A DNA stretch of 64,000 bases from Bacteroidales bacterium UBA6248 (GCA_002441345.1 DJVU01000095.1:1-64000); one strand, 5' to 3'; shown: positions 23,966 through 32,457, numbered from the stretch's first letter. Made by a program: numbers and translations. The notes: generated by a model from the sequence alone, not told the origin.

Positions 23966-25315
23966 TTAATCCTCCTCCTGCCTGGGTGCAAGCGATAATT
24001 TAAGTCCGCTTTGTGATTCGTAATCCTCCTCCCAGAAAAATTTCTCTTCGCCAAAGGCAGGAGTAAGGTCGGTAAGCCACGTGGCGTCGGGATCGTATTT
24101 AGCAAAGAACGGCCGGCGTATCCAGTCGGGATTCCTTCCCTGAATAAACTGGAGTACAAAGATCTTCTCACCGGAAATTTCACTGATACCAAGAATATGC
24201 ACCTTTCCGGGTGAAGCAGACATAACCGGTCCGCGAACTGTCTTCGACATTCCGCTCACTTTGCTGTATGCTTCCCGGTATATAGTGTATGCCCTTTCAA
24301 TGCTTACGTTAAAGTAATGATTGGCTCCGGTATCTCTGGCCATAAACATATAATAAGGAATGCACCCGGCCTTTACCTGCGTACGCCACATTTTAGCCCA
24401 ATCCCTGGCCGAATCGTTGATATGCCTTAAAATGGGTGACTGGGTTCGGATCTCAGCTCCAGTTGAACGTATAAGCCTGATAGCCTGCTTAACGGCTTTG
24501 GTTGATAATTCCGCCGGGTGATTGAAATGTGCCATTAATGCCAGGTGTTTCCCGGCTTTTCCTACCTTTTCAAAAAGCCGGAGCAAATCACCGGAATCCG
24601 AATCGGTTAAAAACCGGTAAGGCCAGTATCCAAGTGCCTTCGATCCGATACGTATCGTATGAATATGCTCAAAACCAGGTTCTAACAAAGGTAGAATATA
24701 CCTTTCCAGAATCTTTGTCTTCATTACAAGCGGGTCGCCTCCGGTCAGCAGTATGTTGGTAACTTCCCGATGCGCTTTAACGTATGAAATAAGTTGTCCG
24801 GCTTCCTTTGATGCAATTTTTAGCTCATCCATTCCTGTAAACTGGGGCCATCGGAAACAAAAGGTGCAATAGGCATGACAGGTTTGACCCTGGGATGGGA
24901 AAAACAAAACCGTTTCTTTGTATTTGTGCTGTAACCCTGTAATTTTTATTCCGTTAAGCTCAGGTATGTTCAATTCAAGCTGTCCGGCGGGATGCGGATT
25001 CAGTTCCATTCTTATCCTCCGGATCGCCAGTTCCTCCCTTTCCTGTCCTGCTCCCCCTTCAATTAACTGTTGCAGTTCATTGAAATGTTCTGTCCGTAAC
25101 ATTTCCCTGTCAGGAAATGTTAGCCTGAAAATCGGATCATTTTCAATATTGTCCCAGTTTATCAGCTCATTAACCACATAGGAATTCGTCTTAAATGGTA
25201 AGACTCGGGCTACAATCTCCATATCCATAATCTGCGACTCCGGAAGATTGGAGATTTGCTTCAGTTTACGAAAATTCCTGACAGTATAAGCCTTATATAA
25301 AGGGTCGTTTGACAT
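23966..25315 (-). CDS. KamA-family radical SAM protein (lysine 2,3-aminomutase-like)
   Basis: 449 aa from ATG 25315; a 16-residue extension from 25363 looks spurious. The radical SAM cluster motif is 'CHAYCTFCFRWPQF' (CxxxCxxC). 'LLTGGDPLVMKT' is the SAM-binding GGD motif, and 'IRIGSKALGYWPYR' resembles the KamA 'RIGTR' region. It lacks an obvious long C-terminal zinc/dimerisation segment of clostridial lysine 2,3-aminomutase, so the substrate may differ (EpmB and glutamate aminomutase are relatives). Convergent with the thioesterase gene, 18 bp apart. Confidence 0.8.
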   Translation of the reverse strand: MSNDPLYKAYTVRNFRKLKQISNLPESQIMDMEIVARVLPFKTNSYVVNELINWDNIENDPIFRLTFPDREMLRTEHFNELQQLIEGGAGQEREELAIRRIRMELNPHPAGQLELNIPELNGIKITGLQHKYKETVLFFPSQGQTCHAYCTFCFRWPQFTGMDELKIASKEAGQLISYVKAHREVTNILLTGGDPLVMKTKILERYILPLLEPGFEHIHTIRIGSKALGYWPYRFLTDSDSGDLLRLFEKVGKAGKHLALMAHFNHPAELSTKAVKQAIRLIRSTGAEIRTQSPILRHINDSARDWAKMWRTQVKAGCIPYYMFMARDTGANHYFNVSIERAYTIYREAYSKVSGMSKTVRGPVMSASPGKVHILGISEISGEKIFVLQFIQGRNPDWIRRPFFAKYDPDATWLTDLTPAFGEEKFFWEEDYESQSGLKLSLAPRQEED

Positions 25316-25410
25316 AGTTACAGAAGTTGATTCCGGCAAAAGTGAAAAACACAATAAATGCATGTCGGCATTTAAGCCGGATGTGAGGATGTTAAACTGT
25401 ATAAAAATAC

Positions 25411-25434
25411 AAAAAAAAAGCGGTCTTCCAGACC
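25411..25434 (-). terminator. Rho-independent terminator after the NUDIX gene
   Basis: Read on the minus strand, GGTCT (complement of 25430-25434) and AGACC form a 5-bp stem with a 3-nt loop followed by GC and nine T (25411-25419). It ends the NUDIX transcript before the KamA-like gene. Confidence 0.6.
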
Positions 25435-25603
25435 TTTTAACGAGGCTTTTTTTCTAATAAAGTTTATAGTATAATGATAATCAATAAAATACAAATAATC
25501 AAACGTAATGTACATGCATTCGTATTTTTCCGGACTCGATATTTTTATCATATATGTTTATCCGGTCCTGTTGTCTGTAATCCGGATTATCCTGCAGCTT
25601 TTA

Positions 25604-26242
25604 TTAATACCACTTCTTTGCTATCTCAAGTAATTCACTAAGTATCATGGCTGTAGCACCCCAAATCAAATGTCCGCCAGCAAAATATCCCGGAACTTCT
25701 ATTGTAAAACCGTTTCGATAAGTAATCGTATGATTAGTGACAGTGCAATTGGAATAGAAGTCTGAAACCGGGACGGAAAAAACAAGGTCAACCTCTTCAG
25801 GGGAAGGCAGATAGGACAGAGCTTCGGAAGCGATGGCTACATACGGTCTGATCAGATAGTTGCTGGGAGGAACATATAAGTCGGTTAGCACCCCAATGAC
25901 TGTTATTTCATCGCGTTTAATGCCAACCTCTTCCTCCGCTTCCCGCAAAGCCGTCTCCTCCAGATCTTTATCCTCCGGTTCAACCCGGCCCCCTGGAAAA
26001 GCAACCTGACCGCTGTGAACACCATCGTATTCCTTTTTGCGGATAAACGTTACCATTGCTTCCCCATCCTTTCCGGGAAACAGAATCAGAAGTACGCTGC
26101 TCAGCCGGACCCCGGTCATTTCAGGATTTTGCCTCAGTAAATCCTTCCGATGTGATGGCGACAGCAATTCCTGGGCACTGGTGCCGGGTAAATCATGCTG
26201 TAAAGCCTGGGTTAATGAAGCTGCAAATTTGTTGAATTCCAT
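25604..26242 (-). CDS. NUDIX hydrolase, CoA pyrophosphatase-like
   Basis: 212 aa. The NUDIX box is complete: 'GGRVEPEDKDLEETALREAEEEVG' (given here only by position, about residues 95-118), with the Gx5Ex7REUxEE pattern. Upstream 'VLLILFPGKDGEAMVTFIRKKEYDGVHSGQ' is the UPF0035 region typical of CoA/acyl-CoA pyrophosphatases (NudL). It would split CoA or its derivatives into phosphopantetheine and ADP. It stands alone between the KamA-like gene and the clpS operon. Confidence 0.85.
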   Translation of the reverse strand: MEFNKFAASLTQALQHDLPGTSAQELLSPSHRKDLLRQNPEMTGVRLSSVLLILFPGKDGEAMVTFIRKKEYDGVHSGQVAFPGGRVEPEDKDLEETALREAEEEVGIKRDEITVIGVLTDLYVPPSNYLIRPYVAIASEALSYLPSPEEVDLVFSVPVSDFYSNCTVTNHTITYRNGFTIEVPGYFAGGHLIWGATAMILSELLEIAKKWY

Positions 26243-26519
26243 CTGCTTGTATGTCCAGTCACGGCCATAGCCACCGTTTCATACGCAAAATTAGAACTTT
26301 TCTTTATGCCGCATCATCATTAATTTATCTTAAGCCGCCAGTTATTTGAGTTTTTTCGTAATTTTATAGCTGGTTAAATCATTAAAATCCCGGGATTGAA
26401 TACATCTGCAGTATAGTTTTTCTGGTTTGACTGAGTTTTAAATGGTATGCCTTACGAAATTCAGATTTATTTCAGAATGGTAACCCCAGGGAAGAAAATT
26501 TCGTTTTAAGTATCAGGTT

Positions 26520-26792
26520 ATGGTTAAAGAAAGGCAGCAAACGCTCCGGAAGGACAAGGAATCAGTTGCAGGCATCAATGAACTGGTGCTCTATAACGAT
26601 GATTTCAATACCTTTGAATTTGTTATCGAAACACTCATCGAAGTATGCGGGCTGGAACCGCTTCAGGCAGAACAAATTACACTTATAGTGCATTATAAGG
26701 GAAAATGCGGGGTTAAGTCAGGAGTCTATACTGAACTTAATCCGATGTACAATGAAATGACAAACAGGGGATTAACGGTTTCTATTGAATAA
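26520..26792 (+). CDS. clpS: ATP-dependent Clp protease adaptor ClpS
   Basis: 90 aa. The core 'LVLYNDDFNTFEFVIETL' and 'EQITLIVHYKGKCGVKSG' match ClpS, including the Asn-Asp-Asp pocket that recognises N-degron side chains. It delivers such substrates to a ClpA/ClpC unfoldase; ClpC is encoded 14 kb away in this window. It is the first gene of a clpS-M48-nfeD-floA run with 11-40 bp gaps, so it is probably co-transcribed with membrane quality-control genes. Confidence 0.9.
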   Translation: MVKERQQTLRKDKESVAGINELVLYNDDFNTFEFVIETLIEVCGLEPLQAEQITLIVHYKGKCGVKSGVYTELNPMYNEMTNRGLTVSIE

Positions 26793-26803
26793 AAACTTCA
26801 ATT

Positions 26804-27601
26804 ATGCAAAGGGTAAAAGTCATTTTCATCTTACTGCTTATTATAGCAGGATCCTGTTCAAAAGTTCCTATTACAGGAAGGAAACAGTTTAACGTTGTTC
26901 CCGACAATATGCTTACCGGTATGGGCCTGACAAGCTACCAGGAGTTTCTGACAGCAAATCCGCCGGTTCCGTCCACCCACGAACAGGCTCAGATCGTAAA
27001 ACAGGTAGGGCAACGTATTGCTGCTGCAGTTGAAACATACCTTACCGAAAACGGATTAGGCGACAAAGTCGCTTCCTATTCATGGGATTTCAATCTTGTG
27101 GAAAGTCCCGATGTCAATGCCTGGTGTATGCCCGGTGGAAAGGTGGTTGTTTATACCGGAATTCTGCCCTTTACGAAGGACGAAGCCGGACTGGCCGTTG
27201 TTATGGGCCACGAGATTGCACACGCCGTTGCCAATCACGGCGGGGAACGAATGAGCCAGCAGCTGGCCATCATGCTTGGTGGTGTTTCACTCGATGTCGC
27301 CATGCAAAAGCAACCTGCTATGACCCGCGATATTTTCAATACCGTTTATGGGGTCGGAAGTCAGCTTGGGACACTTGCCTACTCACGCACACACGAGTAT
27401 GAATCCGACAAGCTCGGGATGGTATTCATGGCCATGGCAGGTTACCACCCCGAACGAACCCTTTCGTTCTGGCAGGAAATGGCCGCAATACCCGGACAGG
27501 CACCACCCGAACTTCTGAGTACACACCCGTCTGGTCAGAAACGAATTAAAGCTATTCAGGAATACCTTCCCGAAGCCATAAAATATTATAAGGCAAGATA
27601 A
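26804..27601 (+). CDS. M48-family metallopeptidase lipoprotein (LoiP/BepA-like)
   Basis: 265 aa. A lipoprotein signal peptide ends at the lipobox 'IAGSC' (Cys18), so it is probably anchored in the outer or inner membrane facing the periplasm. The zinc protease motif is HEIAH (residues 136-140), with the third ligand Glu in 'YESDKLGM' and a 'THPSGQKRIKAI' C-terminal motif. Members degrade misfolded outer-membrane proteins. It lies in an operon with clpS, nfeD and floA, all concerned with protein or membrane quality. Confidence 0.92.
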   Translation: MQRVKVIFILLLIIAGSCSKVPITGRKQFNVVPDNMLTGMGLTSYQEFLTANPPVPSTHEQAQIVKQVGQRIAAAVETYLTENGLGDKVASYSWDFNLVESPDVNAWCMPGGKVVVYTGILPFTKDEAGLAVVMGHEIAHAVANHGGERMSQQLAIMLGGVSLDVAMQKQPAMTRDIFNTVYGVGSQLGTLAYSRTHEYESDKLGMVFMAMAGYHPERTLSFWQEMAAIPGQAPPELLSTHPSGQKRIKAIQEYLPEAIKYYKAR

Positions 27602-27641
27602 ATCCTGTCCCCAAACACCGGAAAGTAACTAAACCAATCAT

Positions 27642-28109
27642 ATGTCTCTCACACTGATCATCATTCTTATACTGGCAGGGCTTCTGCTTCTCCTGCTGGA
27701 AGTTATGGTTATCCCCGGTACAACCGTAGCGGGAGTCGCCGGTTTTGGACTGATTATCTTTTCGATATGGGAATCGTACCATACGTTTGGAACCCCGCTG
27801 GCTCATTTTATCCTTCTTGGAACTATTATACTGTCAGCCATCACCGTTTATCTCGCACTTAAGTCAAAAACCTGGAACCGCATCATGCTCCGGACCGAAA
27901 TAAGCGGAAAAGTCAATGAAATTGATGCCGAAAAGGTTAATCCCGGCGATTGCGGTAAAACGGTTTCGCGCCTTTGCCCGGGAGGAAAAGCTCTAATTAA
28001 CGATGAGTATTTTGAAGTACACACAAACGGAGAATTCATCGATCAGGAAACGGAGATTGAAATAACTCACCTGGCCGACAATAAAATTTTTGTTAAACGT
28101 AAAACCTGA
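27642..28109 (+). CDS. NfeD family membrane protein
   Basis: 155 aa. It has three hydrophobic helices in the first ~75 residues ('LIIILILAGLLLLLLEVMVIPG', then two more) and a C-terminal OB-fold domain ('SGKVNEIDAEKVNPGDCGKTV...GGKALINDEYFEVHTNGE'). This is the short NfeD1b-type layout, without the protease domain. It precedes floA by 4 bp, the standard pairing of NfeD with a flotillin, and should act with it in membrane microdomains. Confidence 0.92.
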   Translation: MSLTLIIILILAGLLLLLLEVMVIPGTTVAGVAGFGLIIFSIWESYHTFGTPLAHFILLGTIILSAITVYLALKSKTWNRIMLRTEISGKVNEIDAEKVNPGDCGKTVSRLCPGGKALINDEYFEVHTNGEFIDQETEIEITHLADNKIFVKRKT

Positions 28110-28113
28110 ATTT

Positions 28114-29121
28114 ATGGAATCATCATTAGTTGCAATTGTTGCCATTGGTATCGCCAGTTTTGTCGGCCTTTGGATTATCCTTTATTTTGTTCCTGTGGGG
28201 CTTTGGTTTACTGCCCTGCTTTCGGGTGTTAGGATATCCCTGATTCAACTTGTATTTATGCGGTGGAGGAAAGTTCCGCCCTCCGTAATAGTTACCGCCA
28301 TGATCAATGCTACCAAGGCCGGATTGTCGCTTACACGCGACGAGCTTGAAGCTCACTACCTGGCCGGTGGTCGCGTTAAGCTGGTTGTAAATGCCCTTAT
28401 TTCTGCCGATAAAGCCAATATTCCCCTGAATTTCAAAGCGGCTACAGCCATTGACCTTGCCGGTCGCGATGTTTTTGAAGCCGTTCAAATGTCGGTTAAC
28501 CCGAAGGTTATCAATACACCTCCCGTTGCTGCCGTTGCAAAAGATGGAATCCAGCTGATCGCCAAAGCACGCGTTACCGTCAGAGCCAACATCCGTCAAC
28601 TGGTAGGAGGTGCCGGAGAAGAAACAATACTCGCTCGCGTTGGCGAAGGCGTTGTGTCATCCATCGGTTCTGCAGACTCGCATAAATCCGTTCTCGAAAA
28701 CCCGGATTCAATATCCAAAGTGGTTCTCTCCAAAGGACTGGACTCAGGAACTGCATTCGAAATCCTTTCCATCGATATCGCCGATATCGACGTTGGTAAG
28801 AATATCGGCGCACAGCTGCAGATGGATCAGGCCAATGCCGATAAAAACATTGCTCAGGCAAAAGCAGAGGAACGCCGCGCCATGGCTGTCGCCAATGAAC
28901 AGGAAATGAAAGCTAAAGCTCAGGAGGCCCGGGCTAAAGTTATTGAAGCTGAAGCTGAAATCCCCAAAGCCATCGCCGACTCTTTCCGCTCAGGCAATCT
29001 TGGAATTATGGATTATTATAAGTTCCAGAATATCCAGGCCGATACCCGCATGCGGGAGTCAATAGCCGAACCTCAAAAACAAAAGAGGGGCACCAAAGGA
29101 CCTGATTCCAGCGAAAAATAA
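28114..29121 (+). CDS. floA: Flotillin-like protein FloA (UPF0365)
   Basis: 335 aa from ATG 28114. One N-terminal hydrophobic hairpin ('SLVAIVAIGIASFVGLWIIL' and a second segment) anchors it to the membrane. The SPFH-like domain follows ('ARVTVRANIRQLVGGAGEETI'), and a C-terminal Ala/Glu-rich coiled coil ('AQAKAEERRAMAVANEQEMK') supports oligomers. FloA organises lipid-raft-like microdomains. Downstream is a strong terminator, so the clpS-M48-nfeD-floA unit ends here. Confidence 0.95.
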   Translation: MESSLVAIVAIGIASFVGLWIILYFVPVGLWFTALLSGVRISLIQLVFMRWRKVPPSVIVTAMINATKAGLSLTRDELEAHYLAGGRVKLVVNALISADKANIPLNFKAATAIDLAGRDVFEAVQMSVNPKVINTPPVAAVAKDGIQLIAKARVTVRANIRQLVGGAGEETILARVGEGVVSSIGSADSHKSVLENPDSISKVVLSKGLDSGTAFEILSIDIADIDVGKNIGAQLQMDQANADKNIAQAKAEERRAMAVANEQEMKAKAQEARAKVIEAEAEIPKAIADSFRSGNLGIMDYYKFQNIQADTRMRESIAEPQKQKRGTKGPDSSEK

Positions 29122-29141
29122 TCGTGTGAATTAAGATTCCA

Positions 29142-29171
29142 ACGCCCTGAGAAAACAGGGCGTTTTTTTTT
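29142..29171 (+). terminator. Rho-independent terminator after floA
   Basis: ACGCCCTG (29142-29149) and CAGGGCGT (29156-29163) form an 8-bp stem with a 6-nt loop followed by about nine T. Confidence 0.93.
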
Positions 29172-29332
29172 AATCCGCCTGCACACTTCCTTGGATAGTT
29201 CCGCATGAAGCTGTGCGGTGCATTTGCAAACATCGCCAGGCTGAAGTCCGCTTATTCAGTTGCCGGATAAATCCTGTTAAAAAAATACAGCTCAGGCGAT
29301 TCTCCGTATTTTTGCATAACCAGCCCGATATC

Positions 29333-31540
29333 ATGGAACATTTACCGGATAATACCGAAAGATTACTGATAACCGGAAGATACGGCAAACTGCTGAGAGC
29401 AGGTTCCGCATTCCTCAACCAAAGCAATCTCCCGCTTGTGCGTGAGGCTTTTTCTATTATGCTCGACAAACACGGGAGGAAACTGCACGATAATCGTGAG
29501 CCATACTTTTGTCATGCCGTTGATGTAGCATGCATTGTCGCCGGAGAAATGAAACTGGGATTGGTATCAACCCTCGCTGCGCTGCTTAATGGACTGACCG
29601 AAAAGGATAAACAGGTTTCAGATTTTTGCAAATCAATCAAGTCCCGTGAAATTGCTGCAATCCTTGCCGGACTGGATCGCATCAAAGACATGCGCACCGA
29701 TAAACTTCACGGAAATGCAGATAATTTCATCAGCCTGTTGCTCAGTATAACCGGTGATGTCAGGGCTGTACTGATTCAACTGGCTGGCCGGCTTCAGTAT
29801 ATGCGCAATATCGAGGCTCTGCCGCAAGCAATGCAGATGTCGATCTCCGGCGAAACCGCGGGATTGTATGCACCACTGGCACACCGGCTTGGTCTCTATA
29901 AAATAAAAATGGAGCTTGACGAGCTTTCGCTCCATTATTCAAACCCTGAGGTTTACAAATCCCTGTCAGCAGATATCAGCGAAGCAGAAAGCGCCAGCCG
30001 GCATTTTTTCAGGCAGTTCCTCGAACCGTTGGAAGCCGGACTCAGCCGTATGGGATTAAACTTTTCCATAAAGCAAAGAACCAAAGCGGTATCGTCGGTT
30101 TATGCTAAAATGCTTAAACAAAATGTTGATTTTTCAGAAGTTTACGACCTGTTTGCTATCCGGATTATTCTTTTCAGCCACCCGGCAGATGAAAAAGCCG
30201 ATTGCTGGAAAGCGTACTCTGTAGTTACCAACATTTATACGCCCGAAACAAGCCGTTTGCGCGACTGGATTACTATACCCCGCCCAAATGGCTATGAATC
30301 GCTGCATATTACGGTTAAAGGACCATCCGGACGATGGGTTGAGGTACAGATTCGTACAGAGCGGATGGACGGCGAGGCTGAACTGGGGAATGCCGCACAC
30401 TGGAGGTATAAAGGACAGAAAGGTGCTGTTGAAACTTCCGAATGGCTTAACTCTGTCCGAAAAATTCTGGAAAATCCCGAAGTTTCGGAGAATGCCCTGC
30501 AAAATGAAAAACAAGGGAGCAGAACTGCCAGTCAGATTTATGTTTTTACACCCGAAGGCGATCTGCGCAAACTTCAGGCGGGAAGCACCGTACTCGATTT
30601 TGCTTTTGATGTGCATACCAGTCTGGGAGCTACCTGCACGGGAGGAAAAGTTAACGGAAAGATTGTTCCGATACGTCATACCCTCAAAAGCGGCGATATG
30701 GTTGAAATTATTACATCCCGCAACCAAACACCAAATCGCGACTGGCTGGGATGGGTAACAACAAACAGAGCAAAAACAAAAATCCGGCGATACCTTAAAG
30801 AAGCTGAATTCAGGCAGGCCGAAACAGGAAAGGATATCTTCAGACGCAAAATGAGCCAGCTGAAAATAACCAACCAGGATGAGGTTATCAATAAAGTGAT
30901 AGCACATTTCAAACTCTCGGGTCCGCTCGATATGTTTCAGCAGCTGGCAGAGAATCGCATCGAACCATCACAGATAAAAGACATAGCCCTCGGAATCGCT
31001 AAAGATTCCAGAGAAACAGAAGAAAAAACCGACAGCAGGGTCGCCAGAAACGAATCCGTTCATCCCGACCGTACTTCCGAAAACGTCATCATCGTAAATG
31101 AATCTTCCGAAATCGAAGGCTATAAGCTTGCCCGCTGCTGCAATCCGGTTATGGGGGATGAAATCTTCGGTTTTATCACAGTAAGCGATGGCATAAAGAT
31201 ACACAGGGTCAACTGTCCGAATGCAGCCAGGATGAAAGCCCGTTATCCATACAGGACTATGGAAGCCCGCTGGACAAAGCCGGCCGAAGGCACCTATTTT
31301 CTGGTAACTGTCCGGGTAAGCGGATTTGACCAGCTTGGAATTCTGAGTTCTATCACCAATATGATCTCAAACGAACTGAAAATGGATGTCAGAAGCATAT
31401 CACTCGACAGCAAAGGAGGAAAATTCGATGGCATCGTGAAGGTGAGCATACGGGATAAGAAGCACCTGGAGTTCCTTTTGAAAAAACTGTTGACAATCAA
31501 AGGTATAATTAAAGCAAGCCGCATAAGTTCAGCAAACTAA
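29333..31540 (+). CDS. RelA/SpoT (Rsh) protein, RelA-type with degenerate hydrolase domain
   Basis: 735 aa from ATG 29333; the upstream in-frame stretch to 29213 overlaps the leader and is atypical. Domains in order: an HD-like region (about 20-180), a synthetase (about 230-345, with 'IPRPNGYESLH' at ~316 and 'VEVQIRTERMDGEAELGNAAHW'), TGS (about 400-460), a Cys-pair zinc-finger-like region ('CCNPVMGDEIFG' near 601) and ACT (about 654-735). The HD signature is lost: where SpoT has 'LLHD' this reads 'LLNG' (N86-G87). It should therefore make but not hydrolyse (p)ppGpp. A -7 box TATTTTTG lies at 29307-29314. Confidence 0.93.
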   Translation: MEHLPDNTERLLITGRYGKLLRAGSAFLNQSNLPLVREAFSIMLDKHGRKLHDNREPYFCHAVDVACIVAGEMKLGLVSTLAALLNGLTEKDKQVSDFCKSIKSREIAAILAGLDRIKDMRTDKLHGNADNFISLLLSITGDVRAVLIQLAGRLQYMRNIEALPQAMQMSISGETAGLYAPLAHRLGLYKIKMELDELSLHYSNPEVYKSLSADISEAESASRHFFRQFLEPLEAGLSRMGLNFSIKQRTKAVSSVYAKMLKQNVDFSEVYDLFAIRIILFSHPADEKADCWKAYSVVTNIYTPETSRLRDWITIPRPNGYESLHITVKGPSGRWVEVQIRTERMDGEAELGNAAHWRYKGQKGAVETSEWLNSVRKILENPEVSENALQNEKQGSRTASQIYVFTPEGDLRKLQAGSTVLDFAFDVHTSLGATCTGGKVNGKIVPIRHTLKSGDMVEIITSRNQTPNRDWLGWVTTNRAKTKIRRYLKEAEFRQAETGKDIFRRKMSQLKITNQDEVINKVIAHFKLSGPLDMFQQLAENRIEPSQIKDIALGIAKDSRETEEKTDSRVARNESVHPDRTSENVIIVNESSEIEGYKLARCCNPVMGDEIFGFITVSDGIKIHRVNCPNAARMKARYPYRTMEARWTKPAEGTYFLVTVRVSGFDQLGILSSITNMISNELKMDVRSISLDSKGGKFDGIVKVSIRDKKHLEFLLKKLLTIKGIIKASRISSAN

Positions 31541-31541
31541 G

Positions 31542-32018
31542 ATGATCATTCCGGGTTATTTCGATACCAGTCACAAGCTTCAGGAGGGGAGTTGCTATCG
31601 TTTCAACTACCGTAAAAAGGTATTGTTGTCGGACGAAAATGAATATATGGTTTTTGAGGATCCTTTCGGAATAAATCACCTTCTTCCTCTTGCCGATTAT
31701 ATGCACTACAATCTTGTTTGTCCTTCCGTGGTTACGTGCCTGGTCTCTCGCATCAACTGCACGGGAAGAGTGTTTCTGGAACCTCTTCATCCCGTATACC
31801 GAATTGGAACTATTCATTCGTTCGAGATTACCGGAAACGCTTTTAGAGACGGAAAGAGATTCTTATGTACAAAAGATGTTTTCGGAAATCCGATCGATAT
31901 CCTAACCGATACGTCGATGCAGGGACTTCCTCCTGCCGGAACGGAAATCGAATGCAGGGTTACAACATTAAAGAAAGGAAAGCCAGAGTTGTCGCTGGTA
32001 AGTATTCCTGCGAAATAA
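31542..32018 (+). CDS. Conserved protein of unknown function linked to the Rsh gene
   Basis: 158 aa starting one base after the Rsh stop (TAAGATG), so probably translationally coupled. No signal peptide or membrane segment. The sequence is rich in predicted beta strands: 'KLQEGSCYRFNYRKKVLL', 'YMVFEDPFGINHLLPLADY', and a second half 'TGNAFRDGKRFLCTKDVFGNPIDI' that loosely repeats the first ('DPFGINHLL' against 'DVFGNPIDI'). Two tandem small beta-barrel (OB- or SH3-like) domains are possible. I do not recognise a named family. Its position suggests a role tied to the stringent-response enzyme. Confidence 0.75.
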   Translation: MIIPGYFDTSHKLQEGSCYRFNYRKKVLLSDENEYMVFEDPFGINHLLPLADYMHYNLVCPSVVTCLVSRINCTGRVFLEPLHPVYRIGTIHSFEITGNAFRDGKRFLCTKDVFGNPIDILTDTSMQGLPPAGTEIECRVTTLKKGKPELSLVSIPAK

Positions 32019-32094
32019 ATACGCATCCGAAAAGTTATCAACAATTGTTAATAACTGCGGTTCATCAAAAGTTAATATAATTCCTTCAAAATCA

Positions 32095-32126
32095 CTTGAC
32101 AAGGGAGGCTGATTTTCGTATCTTTG
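32095..32126 (+). promoter_or_regulatory. Strong Bacteroidota promoter upstream of candidate ncRNA
   Basis: TTG at 32095-32097, 21 nt, then TATCTTTG at 32119-32126 fits the phylum consensus. No protein-coding gene begins within 400 bp downstream, so the promoter appears to serve the structured RNA that starts near 32131. Confidence 0.75.
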
Positions 32127-32130
32127 TTCA

Positions 32131-32457
32131 ATCAGGCCAGCGATACGGTGAGAAATACCGGGAGAGCAAAGCAGGATAGTCCGAAAGGAAACTGCCGGCT
32201 AAGCTCAAAGGGCCTCCGGGCAGATGAAGGAAGATCTTAACGGAAATTCCGGAAACGCCGCAGGTACAAATACCGGATCCCCAACAGAAGAGTCTGCGAA
32301 AGCAGAAAGCCCTGGTAAGGTAAATTGACAACAGCCCTACGGGGACAGTGGTTAATGAAGCACCGGAACAGTAACCTGAGGTCATGGGCAGGCTACGGTT
32401 TGTCCATCGACAGAAGGGAAATTACTCGACAAGGGTTATTTCCCTTCTTGCTTTTTA
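32131..32457 (+). ncRNA. Candidate structured non-coding RNA of about 325 nt, family not identified
   Basis: The region between the promoter and an intrinsic terminator has no plausible frame but many compact hairpins. CGGT/ACCG closes at about 32145-32160. CTGCCGG (32192-32198) pairs with CCGGGCAG (32216-32223, one bulge). GGTA-CAAA-TACC is near 32263. TCTGC-GAAA-GCAGA is near 32292. CCC-UACG-GGG is near 32335, and CC-GAAA-GG near 32181. GNRA and UACG tetraloops are hallmarks of folded RNAs. AGGATAGTCC at 32172-32181 differs by one base from the RNase P CR-I core, but the other RNase P signatures are absent. It could also be a 6S-like or Bacteroidales-specific RNA, or a long leader of the downstream HEAT-like gene. 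Confidence 0.65.
32412..32457 (+). terminator. Rho-independent terminator of the candidate ncRNA
   Basis: AGAAGGGAAAT (32412-32422) pairs perfectly with ATTTCCCTTCT (32438-32448) around a 15-nt loop, followed by TGCTTTTT. Confidence 0.85.

Noticed and set aside
29213..29332. 40-codon N-terminal extension of the Rsh protein
   Set aside because: It spans the likely -7 box at 29307-29314 and has no similarity to Rsh N-termini.
32128..32385. 85-codon minus-strand frame over the candidate RNA
   Set aside because: It is antisense to a promoter-to-terminator unit, is Cys/Gly/Ser-rich with no domain character, and mirrors the hairpin-rich RNA rather than coding sequence.
32131..32457. Identification of the RNA as RNase P RNA
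   Set aside because: Only one 10-nt block (AGGATAGTCC) resembles CR-I, with a mismatch in an invariant position; the ACAGAA...GGCTTA block and the AACCGCC block are not found in the right places.
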